Assembly (NCBI RefSeq): GCF_007752345.1
Contig: NZ_CP036299.1
Location: forward strand, 2,061,001 to 2,125,000
Direction of reading: 5' to 3'
Length of the DNA stretch: 64,000 nt
From: Planctopirus ephydatiae
Lineage (GTDB): Bacteria > Planctomycetota > Planctomycetia > Planctomycetales > Planctomycetaceae
The stretch's first letter is position 1; the number at the start of each line of letters is the position of its first letter. The notes under the pieces are model-generated. The model did not search any database. It saw only the letters and a program-made list of their open reading frames with translations, and was not told where the DNA came from. The translations under genes were made by a program, and so were the position numbers. Shown here piece after piece: positions 9,001-17,565 of the stretch.

Positions 9001-9639
9001 TTACGGTGTCTCGTCCAGTGATTTGAGCCAGTCAGCCTGTACGGGAATGAGAATCTGCAGAATATCTGACAAGACTTTTGATGGTCTCTGCAAAGCATCC
9101 ACGAATGCCACTTTGTCCGAGTCGTAACAATTAATCACAGGGTCGCTTTCGCGGCGGTAGACCTCGAAGCGTCGCCGGATCACCTCTTCCGAAGCGTCGT
9201 CGGCCCGGTTTTCACGGATGGCCCGGCGTTTAATGCGGTCAATCATCTGTTCATGATCAGCACAGATAAGATGAATGACCTTCAGGACGTTGATCGTTGA
9301 GTTGAGAATTTCCGCCTGAGTCACCGTTCTGGGAATTCCATCCAGAATCAGAATTTCTTCGGGCGGTCGAAAACGTGAGACAGCAATGTGCCCCAGGAGC
9401 GCCTTATTCCAGACGCGGACTGTCAATTCATCCGGAACGAGTTCGCCGCGCGAACTGTGGTCATAGATTTCCCGGCCTTCAGGAGAGCGGATGTTGAGCG
9501 AACGGAAAACATCGCCACAGGCCAGATGAAAGAACCCGGGAATCTGACCCAGAATTGTGCCTTGCGTCCCTTTCCCCACACCTGGGGCACCGAACAAAAG
9601 AATAGTGGGATATCGATCATCGGACATAAGTGTGCCCAT
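9001..9639 (-). CDS. adk: Adenylate kinase
   Basis: A nucleoside monophosphate kinase interconverting ATP, ADP and AMP. The P-loop GAPGVGKGTQ is near residues 17-26. The NMP-binding motif ILDGIPRT and the following Arg-rich LID region (RIKRRAIREN and RRRFEVYRRESDPVI) are intact. The length of 212 fits. The LID is of the short type without zinc-binding cysteines. Start is at ATG 9639 or at MSDD (ATG 9627); neither has a clear ribosome-binding site. It lies downstream of rpsD, separated by a strong hairpin that probably ends the rpsD transcript. Slight divergence from standard Adk (GIPRT instead of GFPRT) is the only oddity. Confidence 0.88.
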   Translation of the reverse strand: MGTLMSDDRYPTILLFGAPGVGKGTQGTILGQIPGFFHLACGDVFRSLNIRSPEGREIYDHSSRGELVPDELTVRVWNKALLGHIAVSRFRPPEEILILDGIPRTVTQAEILNSTINVLKVIHLICADHEQMIDRIKRRAIRENRADDASEEVIRRRFEVYRRESDPVINCYDSDKVAFVDALQRPSKVLSDILQILIPVQADWLKSLDETP

Positions 9640-9734
9640 CAGCAGAAGATTCGGCAGAACGCCTGGGACTTCGTTTCAGTTGAACTCAAGACAATTTGAC
9701 CAAAGACCAACTCACGATCGACAACAAACAATAA

Positions 9735-9760
9735 GCCCCCGAAGGATGATCCTTCGAGGG
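9735..9760 (-). terminator. Rho-independent terminator after rpsD
   Basis: Read on the minus strand this is an 11-bp stem (ccctcgaagga / tccttcggggg, one mismatch, 3-nt loop) followed by a T-rich run (gcttattgttt). It lies about 95 bp after the rpsD stop and before adk. Confidence 0.75.
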
Positions 9761-9854
9761 CCTAATGATGATTTCCGCAGGCATGTCGAAATCCGAAATC
9801 AAATTTCACAGCCAGAATGCACGTGTCGTGACGACTCGTCATCGCGACAACTGA

Positions 9855-10463
9855 TTACCGTGACATGAGGGCGACGACGAGACCAATCTCGACGGGCAAA
9901 CTGATGTCAGTAGCTGTCGGCAGAGCCATGACGCGGATCTCAAACCCGCTGCGATCAACAGCCAGCCAGTCGACTGAAGGAAGAGAGGCACTCTCGACGA
10001 GGTCGGCATAAAGTTCTTTAACGTTTGGACGGTTCCGCAGAGTGATCACGTCGCCTGGCTTGACCAGAATTGACGGAATGTCAACGGTGTGGCCATTCAA
10101 CTGGAAGTGACGGTGCACAATCCCCTGGCGTGCCTGGAGGCGGCTCTTGGTGAAGCCAGCGCGACGGACAATATTATCCAGACGACGCTCACAGGTCAGG
10201 AGGAGAAACTCTCCGGTATTCCCCTTCTTGGCGCGGGCCATTTCGAAGTATTTACGGAGCTGTGCTTCACGCAAGCCGTAGTAATACTTGATCTTCTGCT
10301 TTTCGAAGTGAGCTGTCCCGTAGGCTGACAGTTTTCTTCTCCGCTCGGCCATACCTGGCGGAGTATTACGACGCTCCAGCGCACGAATGGCACCGGCATT
10401 TTCGAAAACGATTGCACCCAACCGACGATTCACACGTCCCTTAGGACCCGTATAACGACCCAT
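9855..10463 (-). CDS. rpsD: 30S ribosomal protein S4
   Basis: S4 is a primary 16S rRNA-binding protein that nucleates assembly of the small-subunit body. The 202-residue product begins MGRYTGPKGRVNRRLGA. It has the S4 RNA-binding domain with RRLDNIVRRAGF and the RQ(G/x)IVHRHFQLNGHTVDIPSILVKPGD hairpin, and a full-length C-terminus. The N-terminal zinc-binding cysteines of C+ S4 proteins are absent, so it is a C- form. It stands apart from the large ribosomal operons, with a terminator just downstream. Confidence 0.97.
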   Translation of the reverse strand: MGRYTGPKGRVNRRLGAIVFENAGAIRALERRNTPPGMAERRRKLSAYGTAHFEKQKIKYYYGLREAQLRKYFEMARAKKGNTGEFLLLTCERRLDNIVRRAGFTKSRLQARQGIVHRHFQLNGHTVDIPSILVKPGDVITLRNRPNVKELYADLVESASLPSVDWLAVDRSGFEIRVMALPTATDISLPVEIGLVVALMSR

Positions 10464-10618
10464 GCACCAGACTCCTGCACGACCTTAATCGTGCGCACCC
10501 AAAAGCTCTTGATGGTTCAAAGCCAGAAACCGCGAATCATGGCGATTGCTCCGCCTGTCGTCAACCATACAGGGGATTTGATCCCGACTGAATCTCGTCC
10601 CCAGAGGTGACGTTTCTG

Positions 10619-10653
10619 CGAAGTAACATCTTTGCGGGCAACATGTTACTTCG
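10619..10653 (-). terminator. Hairpin spanning the SET gene stop codon
   Basis: A perfect 11-bp inverted repeat (cgaagtaacat at 10619-10629, atgttacttcg at 10643-10653) with a 13-nt loop. The stop codon of the SET gene (10646-10648) sits in one arm. There is no strong U-run after it, so it may protect or terminate the transcript only weakly. Confidence 0.5.
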
Positions 10654-11131
10654 TGTTTTGTGGAGCCTTGGCACGTTCCGTCAGTTTTTTCTGCTTTTTC
10701 AATAACTTGGGAAGCTGCTCGGGATCGACAATCCAACCCCTGCATTCGCTGGCGCCGCATAAGCAAGGAATTGCGCCGACGATGTCCCAGGCGTAGTCAA
10801 TTCGGACTTCTTCCTCGGGCTCAATCATGCGAAGGGCCTCGACTGTCACTTCCGTGGGGCCAGGTGTGCCGTCTTCATAGACAGTCTCATGCAGAAACAA
10901 TTTCGCATTGGGCTCGCAGCAATGATTCAAATAGCGAAAGGGCCCTCGTGGCTCTAACGACTTGACCCCATCTCCCAGATCGATGCAATAAGTCGAAGTG
11001 TACTCCGGATCTTCGATCACTTTTCCGGTGACCTTGCCGATCGTCTCACCTGCGGCAATCGTCCGGATGGCAAAGACACCTTTCCCGTAAGGAACTTTAC
11101 CTACTCGAATAATCTCATACCAAGCCGGCAT
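10646..11131 (-). CDS. SET-domain protein (putative protein-lysine methyltransferase)
   Basis: A 161-residue protein made almost entirely of a SET domain. It shows the N-terminal GKGVFAIRTIAAGETIG segment, the pseudoknot motifs RYLNHCCEPNA and EEVRIDYAWD, and a post-SET-like CLCGASECRG cysteine cluster. These residues bind SAM and the target lysine in characterised SET enzymes, so catalytic activity is plausible; the substrate is unknown. The start at 11131 is preferred because AAAGGACAGCAAG precedes it, whereas the upstream ATG at 11158 has no ribosome-binding site. Flanks are rpsD and the NfeD-type protease. Bacterial SET proteins are known but uncommon. Confidence 0.88.
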   Translation of the reverse strand: MPAWYEIIRVGKVPYGKGVFAIRTIAAGETIGKVTGKVIEDPEYTSTYCIDLGDGVKSLEPRGPFRYLNHCCEPNAKLFLHETVYEDGTPGPTEVTVEALRMIEPEEEVRIDYAWDIVGAIPCLCGASECRGWIVDPEQLPKLLKKQKKLTERAKAPQNTK

Positions 11132-11355
11132 CTTGCTGTCCTTTTCTCCGGGCCGCACGTTTCACGGAATTGTCTCGAACATTGACCCGGTATGGATGAT
11201 CCCGATCTCCGATGGATCTATCAACTCTCGGCAACAATCAACACACAGTACCAATCGGCTGCGCGTGAGTCAGCGGGGAGCATCACCTGCATGCGGCGTT
11301 GTTCACAAAAATCACTTAGGTCACGGCAGCAAAAAGTATAACTTTGTGGCTGAAA

Positions 11356-13857
11356 TTACACCGGGTGACTTTCTGAAGGTCGAACGACGATCCGCACTCC
11401 ATCGACAGAAATGACTTCGACGAGAGTTCCCGGTTGAACAAAGCCGCCATCACTGACCACATCCAGAATCTGCTGCCCGACTCGAGCCTTACCAGAGGGC
11501 CTTAGCACAGTGGTGGCCACACCATGAGCTCCCAGCAAGTCTGCAGAGATTGCCTGGAGTTCGTCATGGCGCAAACGAGGCCTGCCTGTGGCTTCGATTG
11601 CCCCTGCGCCACCCGGAGGTGCCAGGATCATGGCTTCCATCCAGGGGAGGTTCGGGAGGTACTTGCTCACGAAAAATCCAAAGATCATCACACCCACCAT
11701 CGCAGCCGAGATGGTGCCCAATCCATGAGCGATATTGATGGAGGCCCCCCAGGCATCGACATGGCGAAACGATTCAATGGCCATGACCAGCGAAGTCAGC
11801 ACCAGAAGGATCCCTGAGATCCCGGTGACTCCAAATCCTGGTATCACGAAAATCTCCATAGCAATCAACACCACTCCCAGGAGGAAGAGCGAAACTTCGA
11901 GCCAGTTGGCTGTTCCTCCCAGAAACGCAGCCCAGAAAAACAGCGTAAAGCTCGTGGCGGAGAGAATACTCAAAATCCCGGTGAAGAAGTGAGCTTCGAG
12001 GTAAAGTGCCCCCAGTGCCACCATCAACAGCAGAACCTTCATGGGGGTGGTATTCAACACAAAGACCAGTGAATCGACCCAACTGGGTTTGATCGGCTGG
12101 AGCCTGAGGTCTGCGGAAATCCCCAGTTTTTCCTTGAGGGCATCCAGATCCGGCACAATGCCGTCTGCCATTTTGAGTTCAACAGCGCGTGGCGCCGTGA
12201 GCGTGATCACCATTTCGCCGCGAGTCTCTTCGAGTTGTGGCCCTCGTTCCCACAAATCGCCAGCGGCTTCGGCCTCTTCTTCTGTCATAAACCACACACG
12301 TCCCGAAGATTTTTCCCGCATGCGGAACACTCGCGTTCCCCGGTCAGCCATGGCGGCAGCAATGGCTTCGGGCCGCCCTTTTTGCTTCGCGAGTGCCAGC
12401 AACGTGGCCCTGATCACGGTCATCACTTTATCGGGAACACGTTCAAAGGCTTCTCCCGGGCGAGCTTCAATCGGCTGTACATCCCCCATCTTGGCATTTG
12501 GAGCCATGTAGATTTCATCGCAGCCCAGTGCGACCATGGCGGCACCACTGATCGCCTGCCGGGGAATCCACGCCACTGTCCGGATCTTCTCTTCGGAGAG
12601 ACTGGCTACCAGTTCGGCCAACTCAGAACTGACGGTCGCCAGTCCCCCGGGCGAGTCAATTTCGATAATCAGCAGTTCGATCCCCTGGGCCTGATATCTG
12701 GCAATTTGCCGACGCAGAAAGGAACCATTCATCTGGTTAATGACACCATCCAGTCGAATGATCCCCACCTTCTGCTGCTCTTCTGCCGGCCTCATCCGCA
12801 TGGATTCTTTGGGCAGATGGTAAAGATCGGCCACTTCGGTCTTGTTCTCGGCTGTCTGTGTGCAAACCATGCCCCAGCTTCGCAAAGTTTCACCGCTGAA
12901 TCGCCCCACCAGACCGGCTTCTTTGAGCCGCTGAGTTTCCAGAATGACGGCTTGCGATGCCTGGAGCTGTTTTAGTTCTTCCGCATCGACAAAACGGATG
13001 TCTGTCCCTTTTTCACCACCAGCACCCGGTTTTTCGACAGTCACCTTCCACAGTACTGCTTCCCGACTGGTCAGACTCGACAAGACGGCTGAACTTACGC
13101 GCGGGTTGACCCGCCGGGAGGCAATCATCTGCAAGAGTTGCTGATCTTCCTCGGGTAATTTCTCGCCACGACCTAAGTCTCCCAACTCGGCATCTGGCTT
13201 CATGACAACATCCTGGCAGGCCAGTGCGACCATCGCCTGCCGACCGGTCACTGTCTGGGGAACCCACGCCACAAATCGCACACGCGGGGTCTGTGCCGAA
13301 AGCAGGAAACGAACCAGCCCCTGCACCTGATGCGGTGGGCTGACTCCCGGCTCGATTTCGAGCACCATCACCGCTGGGCGATTCTCAGCAGTGGCTGTCG
13401 CCTGGAGTTTTTGTGCTGTCCCGGTGATCTGATTGAAGACCACATCGTTGATTGGTGCTGTCACACGGACGAACTGCCCCAGTGGTTGACCAGCCAGTGG
13501 TTGACCAGCGAGAGGAGCATTTCCATTGGCAATTGATAATCCATCTTTTTCCGCGGGGGCCACACCCTGAGGGATGAGTGGTGCACTGGGAGACTTAGCT
13601 TCAGCACCTGAACTTTTCGCACCTGAACCCTCAGGAATTGGTGCGTCTTCACGAGGTGGTGCGCCAGGCACTGGATCGACGGCAGCAAATCCTGCCTTTG
13701 GTGTCAACCACAAGCATCCACTCAAAATCAACAGCAGCAGGCATTTCGGCTGCAGAAACCACACTTTCGAGGCTCTGCTTACTGACAGAGTTTCTGGTCG
13801 TGGAAGCCTCGCCTGATCGGATGAGATCATTAAGCTGCCATACGAACTCGCACTCAT
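11356..13857 (-). CDS. NfeD-type membrane serine protease with two ClpP-like domains
   Basis: An 833-residue exported/membrane protein. A signal or anchor helix at about 36-58 is followed by a Pro/Ala-rich linker and a first ClpP-like domain (about 125-300). A second ClpP-like domain (about 360-560) comes next, then four to five membrane helices (about 600-730) and a C-terminal NfeD OB-fold (about 765-830). The second domain retains the NfeD protease Ser (Ser437 in AISGAA) and a Lys 40 residues on (Lys477). The first has Thr204 at the Ser position and no obvious Lys, so it is probably inactive. ATG 13857 has AGGAG 9 bases upstream and is preferred to 13905. The family is proposed to act in membrane protein quality control, often with stomatin partners; none is adjacent. 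Confidence 0.88.
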   Translation of the reverse strand: MSASSYGSLMISSDQARLPRPETLSVSRASKVWFLQPKCLLLLILSGCLWLTPKAGFAAVDPVPGAPPREDAPIPEGSGAKSSGAEAKSPSAPLIPQGVAPAEKDGLSIANGNAPLAGQPLAGQPLGQFVRVTAPINDVVFNQITGTAQKLQATATAENRPAVMVLEIEPGVSPPHQVQGLVRFLLSAQTPRVRFVAWVPQTVTGRQAMVALACQDVVMKPDAELGDLGRGEKLPEEDQQLLQMIASRRVNPRVSSAVLSSLTSREAVLWKVTVEKPGAGGEKGTDIRFVDAEELKQLQASQAVILETQRLKEAGLVGRFSGETLRSWGMVCTQTAENKTEVADLYHLPKESMRMRPAEEQQKVGIIRLDGVINQMNGSFLRRQIARYQAQGIELLIIEIDSPGGLATVSSELAELVASLSEEKIRTVAWIPRQAISGAAMVALGCDEIYMAPNAKMGDVQPIEARPGEAFERVPDKVMTVIRATLLALAKQKGRPEAIAAAMADRGTRVFRMREKSSGRVWFMTEEEAEAAGDLWERGPQLEETRGEMVITLTAPRAVELKMADGIVPDLDALKEKLGISADLRLQPIKPSWVDSLVFVLNTTPMKVLLLMVALGALYLEAHFFTGILSILSATSFTLFFWAAFLGGTANWLEVSLFLLGVVLIAMEIFVIPGFGVTGISGILLVLTSLVMAIESFRHVDAWGASINIAHGLGTISAAMVGVMIFGFFVSKYLPNLPWMEAMILAPPGGAGAIEATGRPRLRHDELQAISADLLGAHGVATTVLRPSGKARVGQQILDVVSDGGFVQPGTLVEVISVDGVRIVVRPSESHPV

Positions 13858-14064
13858 GGGCACTGCTCCTGCCAATAGTTGTGAAGGGCTGCCACTGCTC
13901 ATCAATCACTCATGCTGAAAATGCGTCGTCGGTTTTCTGATAACAGTCGTTTGAATTATATCCAATTCCAGCGAGCAAAGTGTGAGTGCTTCCAAGATTC
14001 ATATCGGTTTGCAAAATGACCTGAGAGCCCGAATGCCACGACGGAGATTCTTCGAATCGACTTC

Positions 14065-15099
14065 CTAAAAAACGAGATAGATCTTGCCGGATTTCTGCGG
14101 AGCTTCTGCCGCGACCACAGCCTGATGAACTTCATCGATTGGAAACTGCAATCTCACTTCGGTTCGCAGAATTTTGCGTTCCTGGAGATAACGGATGGTC
14201 TTCACGAGAGAAAGTTTCTTCCATAAATTCATCCTGGCCATCTCAGCACCGAGCCAGAAGCCCCTCACGCTGGCTCCGTACGTCATTAATGAACGTGGGG
14301 AAAAGCTCATCGGTTCATGCGAAAGTGTCCCATACAGGACAATCTGGCCAGATTCACCCAGCATTGAAACCAGTGTGGCTGCCAACTCTCCGCCGACAGG
14401 ATCAATCGCATAACGTATGCGGCCTCCCGGTAACTGCTGCTGAAGCTCTTCTTTCCACTGGCCTGCGTCGTCTGTCACAATGACGGCATCGCCACCAGCC
14501 CGCTTCACAATCTCTATGGCGCTGGCCGATCTCACCAGATTCATGGTGCGGAAGCCGTAGTGCTTCCCGAGGGCACAGACCATCTGCCCAACGGCCGAAG
14601 CTGCTGCCGACTGTACAATCCATCCACCCTGAGGAATCGAAAGGATCTGATTGGTCAATAACCAGGCGGTTGCGGGGTTCACAAAAAAACTGGCCGCTTC
14701 GAGGGAATTGAGTTTAGCCCCGACGGGGATCACATTTTTGGCTGGCAGTTCCAACTCTTCGGCCCATGTGCCACCATCTGCGGGGAGCACGGCGACACGC
14801 TTCCCGACCAGCCATCGTCCATACAAACCGGCATTCGCCGCACTCACAATCCCTGCACCTTCATAGCCAATGCGAGCCGGAAGGGGTGGCTGCCTGGTGT
14901 AACGGCCGCGAATCGTCATCAGATCCGATGGATTGATTGGTGCTGCTTCCATCCGGACACGCACCATGCCTTTTGCTGGCGATTGAGCAACCTGGGCAAA
15001 AGAAGAACTCGCTTCGGCAGGTGGTGCGTTTGTGGGGATGAATTGAATTTCAATCACATCTGCGGGTTCACCTGTTCTACGAAAAATCGCAGCCTGCAT
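14065..15099 (-). CDS. Zinc-independent MDR oxidoreductase, 2-enoyl thioester reductase-like
   Basis: A 344-residue medium-chain dehydrogenase/reductase. The N-terminal catalytic fold contains INPSDLMTIRGRY, similar to the mitochondrial enoyl reductase (MECR/ETR) signature, and GYEGAGIV. The Rossmann part has QSAAASAVGQMV, the NADPH-site segment of this subgroup. No structural or catalytic zinc cysteines are present. Likely reaction: NADPH-dependent reduction of a 2-enoyl thioester or a quinone. It stands alone between the NfeD-type gene and the lpx cluster. Subfamily assignment is from motif likeness; a generic quinone oxidoreductase is the alternative. Confidence 0.82.
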   Translation of the reverse strand: MQAAIFRRTGEPADVIEIQFIPTNAPPAEASSSFAQVAQSPAKGMVRVRMEAAPINPSDLMTIRGRYTRQPPLPARIGYEGAGIVSAANAGLYGRWLVGKRVAVLPADGGTWAEELELPAKNVIPVGAKLNSLEAASFFVNPATAWLLTNQILSIPQGGWIVQSAAASAVGQMVCALGKHYGFRTMNLVRSASAIEIVKRAGGDAVIVTDDAGQWKEELQQQLPGGRIRYAIDPVGGELAATLVSMLGESGQIVLYGTLSHEPMSFSPRSLMTYGASVRGFWLGAEMARMNLWKKLSLVKTIRYLQERKILRTEVRLQFPIDEVHQAVVAAEAPQKSGKIYLVF

Positions 15100-15204
15100 G
15101 TTACCGCCTTAGGAATGTTGGGGGTTTGAACACGTTTGTATCTGAAATTGTGGTTGGTATGCGGTGAGGGCAGCTGTTTATGGCAAAGATGGATTTGTAA
15201 TCAG

Positions 15205-15275
15205 GGTCTCAAATGCTTCCCAGAAATCAAAGGCTCGTTGGGGGCTTTCTAACATCCCTGCTCGGAGCCTCGAGT
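15205..15275. repeat. Degenerate copy of the dispersed repeat; otherwise empty gap
   Basis: In the 336-bp gap between the MDR gene and the Gfo/Idh gene, gcttcccagaaatcaaaggc and ccctgctcggagc near 15207-15270 match parts of the dispersed hairpin element, but the 9-bp stem is destroyed. The rest of the gap holds only the terminator listed next. Confidence 0.45.
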
Positions 15276-15367
15276 ATGATACACGAATTGCTGTTCAATC
15301 TTAGAATCCGCATCAGAACTGGATTCGGGGCAAGATGAGCTTTACTTTGGCGGAGCCCTGAAACGTC

Positions 15368-15401
15368 AAGAGACCCCGGAAAGATCATTCCGGGGTCTCT
15401 T
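15368..15401 (-). terminator. Terminator of the lpxC-lpxA-Gfo/Idh operon
   Basis: A perfect 13-bp stem (aagagaccccgga / tccggggtctctt) with an 8-nt loop, 35 bp past the stop of the last gene of the minus-strand lipid A cluster. The downstream T-run is weak, but stem strength and position support termination. Confidence 0.75.
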
Positions 15402-15435
15402 AGATGAGTAATCGACTGACAGAGTCGTGATTCGC

Positions 15436-16515
15436 TTAAGCGGCGACTCGCAAGCGTGGTGTGGTGTGCCAGGGAGTTGGGCCTGTGGGGCCATCGGGAA
15501 CGCCATTCCACTGATGTTTGTGGAGGCTTTCGAGCACCATCTGTGCGGTTTTCATGGCCGCCACGCCTTCATCGCGACCCACCAGAGGTTGTTGCCCAGT
15601 CTGCACACAGCGGACAAACTGCTTGAGTTCAGCCGTGAGAGCATCTGCTTCAGCGACTGGCAATGTTTCCGGGTGCAGATAACGAGTGAAAACTTCTTTT
15701 TTCAACTGTTCGATATTCGCGCCAGGTTCTTTCGAACGAGCCAGAGGAGATGCCCCCTGCAGCAGTTCGAGCGAAGGAGTCATCCGCCAGACTGTCCGGG
15801 CATGCAGATCGACATGAACGGTGCCTTGCAGGCTGTAGGCTTCGATTTTTCGAGAAGCTGTGGGATGGACGCGGTTGGCTGTGAGATCGGCAATGCAGCC
15901 ATTGGCGAAATAGAGACGGGCCTGTGCCATGTCTTCATGCTCGCCCATGACGGAAACACCCAATGCTTCGACGTGTTCGACTTCATTCGAGCCAGCCAGC
16001 CAATGCATCAGATCGATATCGTGAATCATGAGGTCGTGAACGACGCCGATATCTGTCGAGCGGAACGCATAGGGGCTGACGCGTTCAGCCTTCAGGTAGC
16101 GAGGTGTATCGATGTAAGGCTTGGCAGCGACCATCGCGGGGTTAAAGCGTTCAATATGCCCCACCTGCAGGAGTGTACCCATCTGGCGTGCCAGTTGAGA
16201 AATCTGCTGGGCGTCGGAGAGGTTTCCAGCCAGCGGTTTTTCGACAAGTACCGAGACGCCCGCACGGAGGAAATCACCGGCGACACTGAGGTGGGCAAAC
16301 GTGGGCACCACAATTGAGACGGCATCGACCCGGTCGAGGAGATGCTTGTAGTTCGATACCCAGCGGGTACGACACTTCTCGGCCACTTCCTGACCACGTT
16401 CGGCGTGACTGTCAACAACAGCCACGAGGTGAACATTGGGAAGTTCGCTGAGAATACGGGCGTGATGCCGACCTAAAGCACCGACACCAATAACTGCCAT
16501 TCTGACTCGGCTCAT
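15436..16515 (-). CDS. Gfo/Idh/MocA-family oxidoreductase, candidate UDP-GlcNAc 3-dehydrogenase
   Basis: A 359-residue NAD(P)-dependent sugar oxidoreductase. The Rossmann motif VIGVGALGRHHARIL is at the N-terminus, EKPLAGN (with the family's catalytic-region Lys) lies near 92-98, and the C-terminal half includes HDLMIHDIDLMHWL. Its ATG overlaps the lpxA stop by 4 bp, so the two are co-translated. In Acidithiobacillus ferrooxidans a Gfo/Idh protein of this type, GnnA, oxidises UDP-GlcNAc at C3 and sits beside lpxA, feeding the aminotransferase GnnB to make diamino lipid A. The context here suggests the same role. No GnnB-like aminotransferase is in the window, so this remains inference. Confidence 0.9.
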   Translation of the reverse strand: MSRVRMAVIGVGALGRHHARILSELPNVHLVAVVDSHAERGQEVAEKCRTRWVSNYKHLLDRVDAVSIVVPTFAHLSVAGDFLRAGVSVLVEKPLAGNLSDAQQISQLARQMGTLLQVGHIERFNPAMVAAKPYIDTPRYLKAERVSPYAFRSTDIGVVHDLMIHDIDLMHWLAGSNEVEHVEALGVSVMGEHEDMAQARLYFANGCIADLTANRVHPTASRKIEAYSLQGTVHVDLHARTVWRMTPSLELLQGASPLARSKEPGANIEQLKKEVFTRYLHPETLPVAEADALTAELKQFVRCVQTGQQPLVGRDEGVAAMKTAQMVLESLHKHQWNGVPDGPTGPTPWHTTPRLRVAA

Positions 16516-17360
16516 GCCGCTCTCCGTAATGGATGGGGATTGGCAGGGCGACTGCGGACGGCTTCGCGAGCACGTCCCTGCTTGCCCTGTCGCTGCTGCT
16601 CCAGAAAATCGAGCAGGTTCGTAAGTTCCCAGGGAATTACATCGTCACAGGCTGCCAGTAAAGTGTGCCTGGCCTCATCGAGAGGCTTGTGCTCACGGAA
16701 TAAGAGGCGATGTGCCTGACGAATAATGTTGATTGTCGAATCGGGTAAGCCGCGTCGCTTGAGGCCGATGAGATTGACAGAAACAATCTTGGGCTCATCG
16801 CTCCCGGCAGAGATCATGTAGGGAGGAATGTCTGTGGGAGCCCGGCAGCCACCGGAAAGAAACGCGTGTGTTCCAATCGAAGCGAACTGATGGACGACTG
16901 AATTTCCCGAGACGAACGCGTGGTCATAGACATGAACATGCCCGGCCAGCAGACTGCCGTTCGCCAGAATAATGTGGTTATGCACATAGCAGTTATGTCC
17001 CACGTGGCTGTTGGCCATGAGGTAGTTATGACTGCCAATGCGGGTGATGTAGTCTTCTTTTTCGGCACCGCGATGGACAGTCACACCTTCGCGGAAGGTA
17101 TTGTCATCGCCGATGTCCAGGTAAGTTGGAGCACCGGAGTAACCGAGATCCTGCGGTTCACCACCCAGTGCGACAAACGGATGCATACGATTCCGCTGGC
17201 CAATAATCGTGTGACCAGTGATCGTGACATGACTATCGAGTTGACACTCCGAACCAAGCGTTACATGAGGACCAATCACGCAGAAAGGGCCAATATGTAC
17301 GTTGTCGCCGATCCTGGCATGGGGATCGATCTGGGCAAGTGGTGAAATTCTTGAGGCCAT
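16512..17360 (-). CDS. lpxA: UDP-N-acetylglucosamine acyltransferase
   Basis: LpxA transfers a 3-hydroxyacyl chain from ACP to the sugar nucleotide, the first step of lipid A synthesis. The 282-residue product has the left-handed hexapeptide-repeat helix (repeated I/V-G-x4 units) and the catalytic region NSHVGHNC (His119, His122, matching E. coli His122/His125). It also has NSVVHQFASIGTHAFLSGGC and a helical C-terminus with LIGLKRRG. The frame opens upstream to 17444, but similarity begins at MASRISPLAQIDP (17360). It lies between lpxC and the Gfo/Idh gene, overlapping the latter by 4 bp. If the oxidoreductase makes a 3-amino sugar, this LpxA would form an amide rather than an ester. Confidence 0.95.
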   Translation of the reverse strand: MASRISPLAQIDPHARIGDNVHIGPFCVIGPHVTLGSECQLDSHVTITGHTIIGQRNRMHPFVALGGEPQDLGYSGAPTYLDIGDDNTFREGVTVHRGAEKEDYITRIGSHNYLMANSHVGHNCYVHNHIILANGSLLAGHVHVYDHAFVSGNSVVHQFASIGTHAFLSGGCRAPTDIPPYMISAGSDEPKIVSVNLIGLKRRGLPDSTINIIRQAHRLLFREHKPLDEARHTLLAACDDVIPWELTNLLDFLEQQRQGKQGRAREAVRSRPANPHPLRRAA

Positions 17361-17565
17361 GCGGCGACATCCTTGTCTAACGCATGACGCGGGGCGGATG
17401 GAGAAGTCGGGTTGCGGAATGTTGAGTTCTGCAAGCTGCTTCACGAAGGGCCGCAGCGTCTTTCATGTGGTGGGAAGGTGGTAAATGTGCTTTCTGCGGA
17501 TACTCTCGGTCAATTTGTAAACGTGATTATTCTCGTTTTCACATCAAAGGTTATACGCAATCAAC

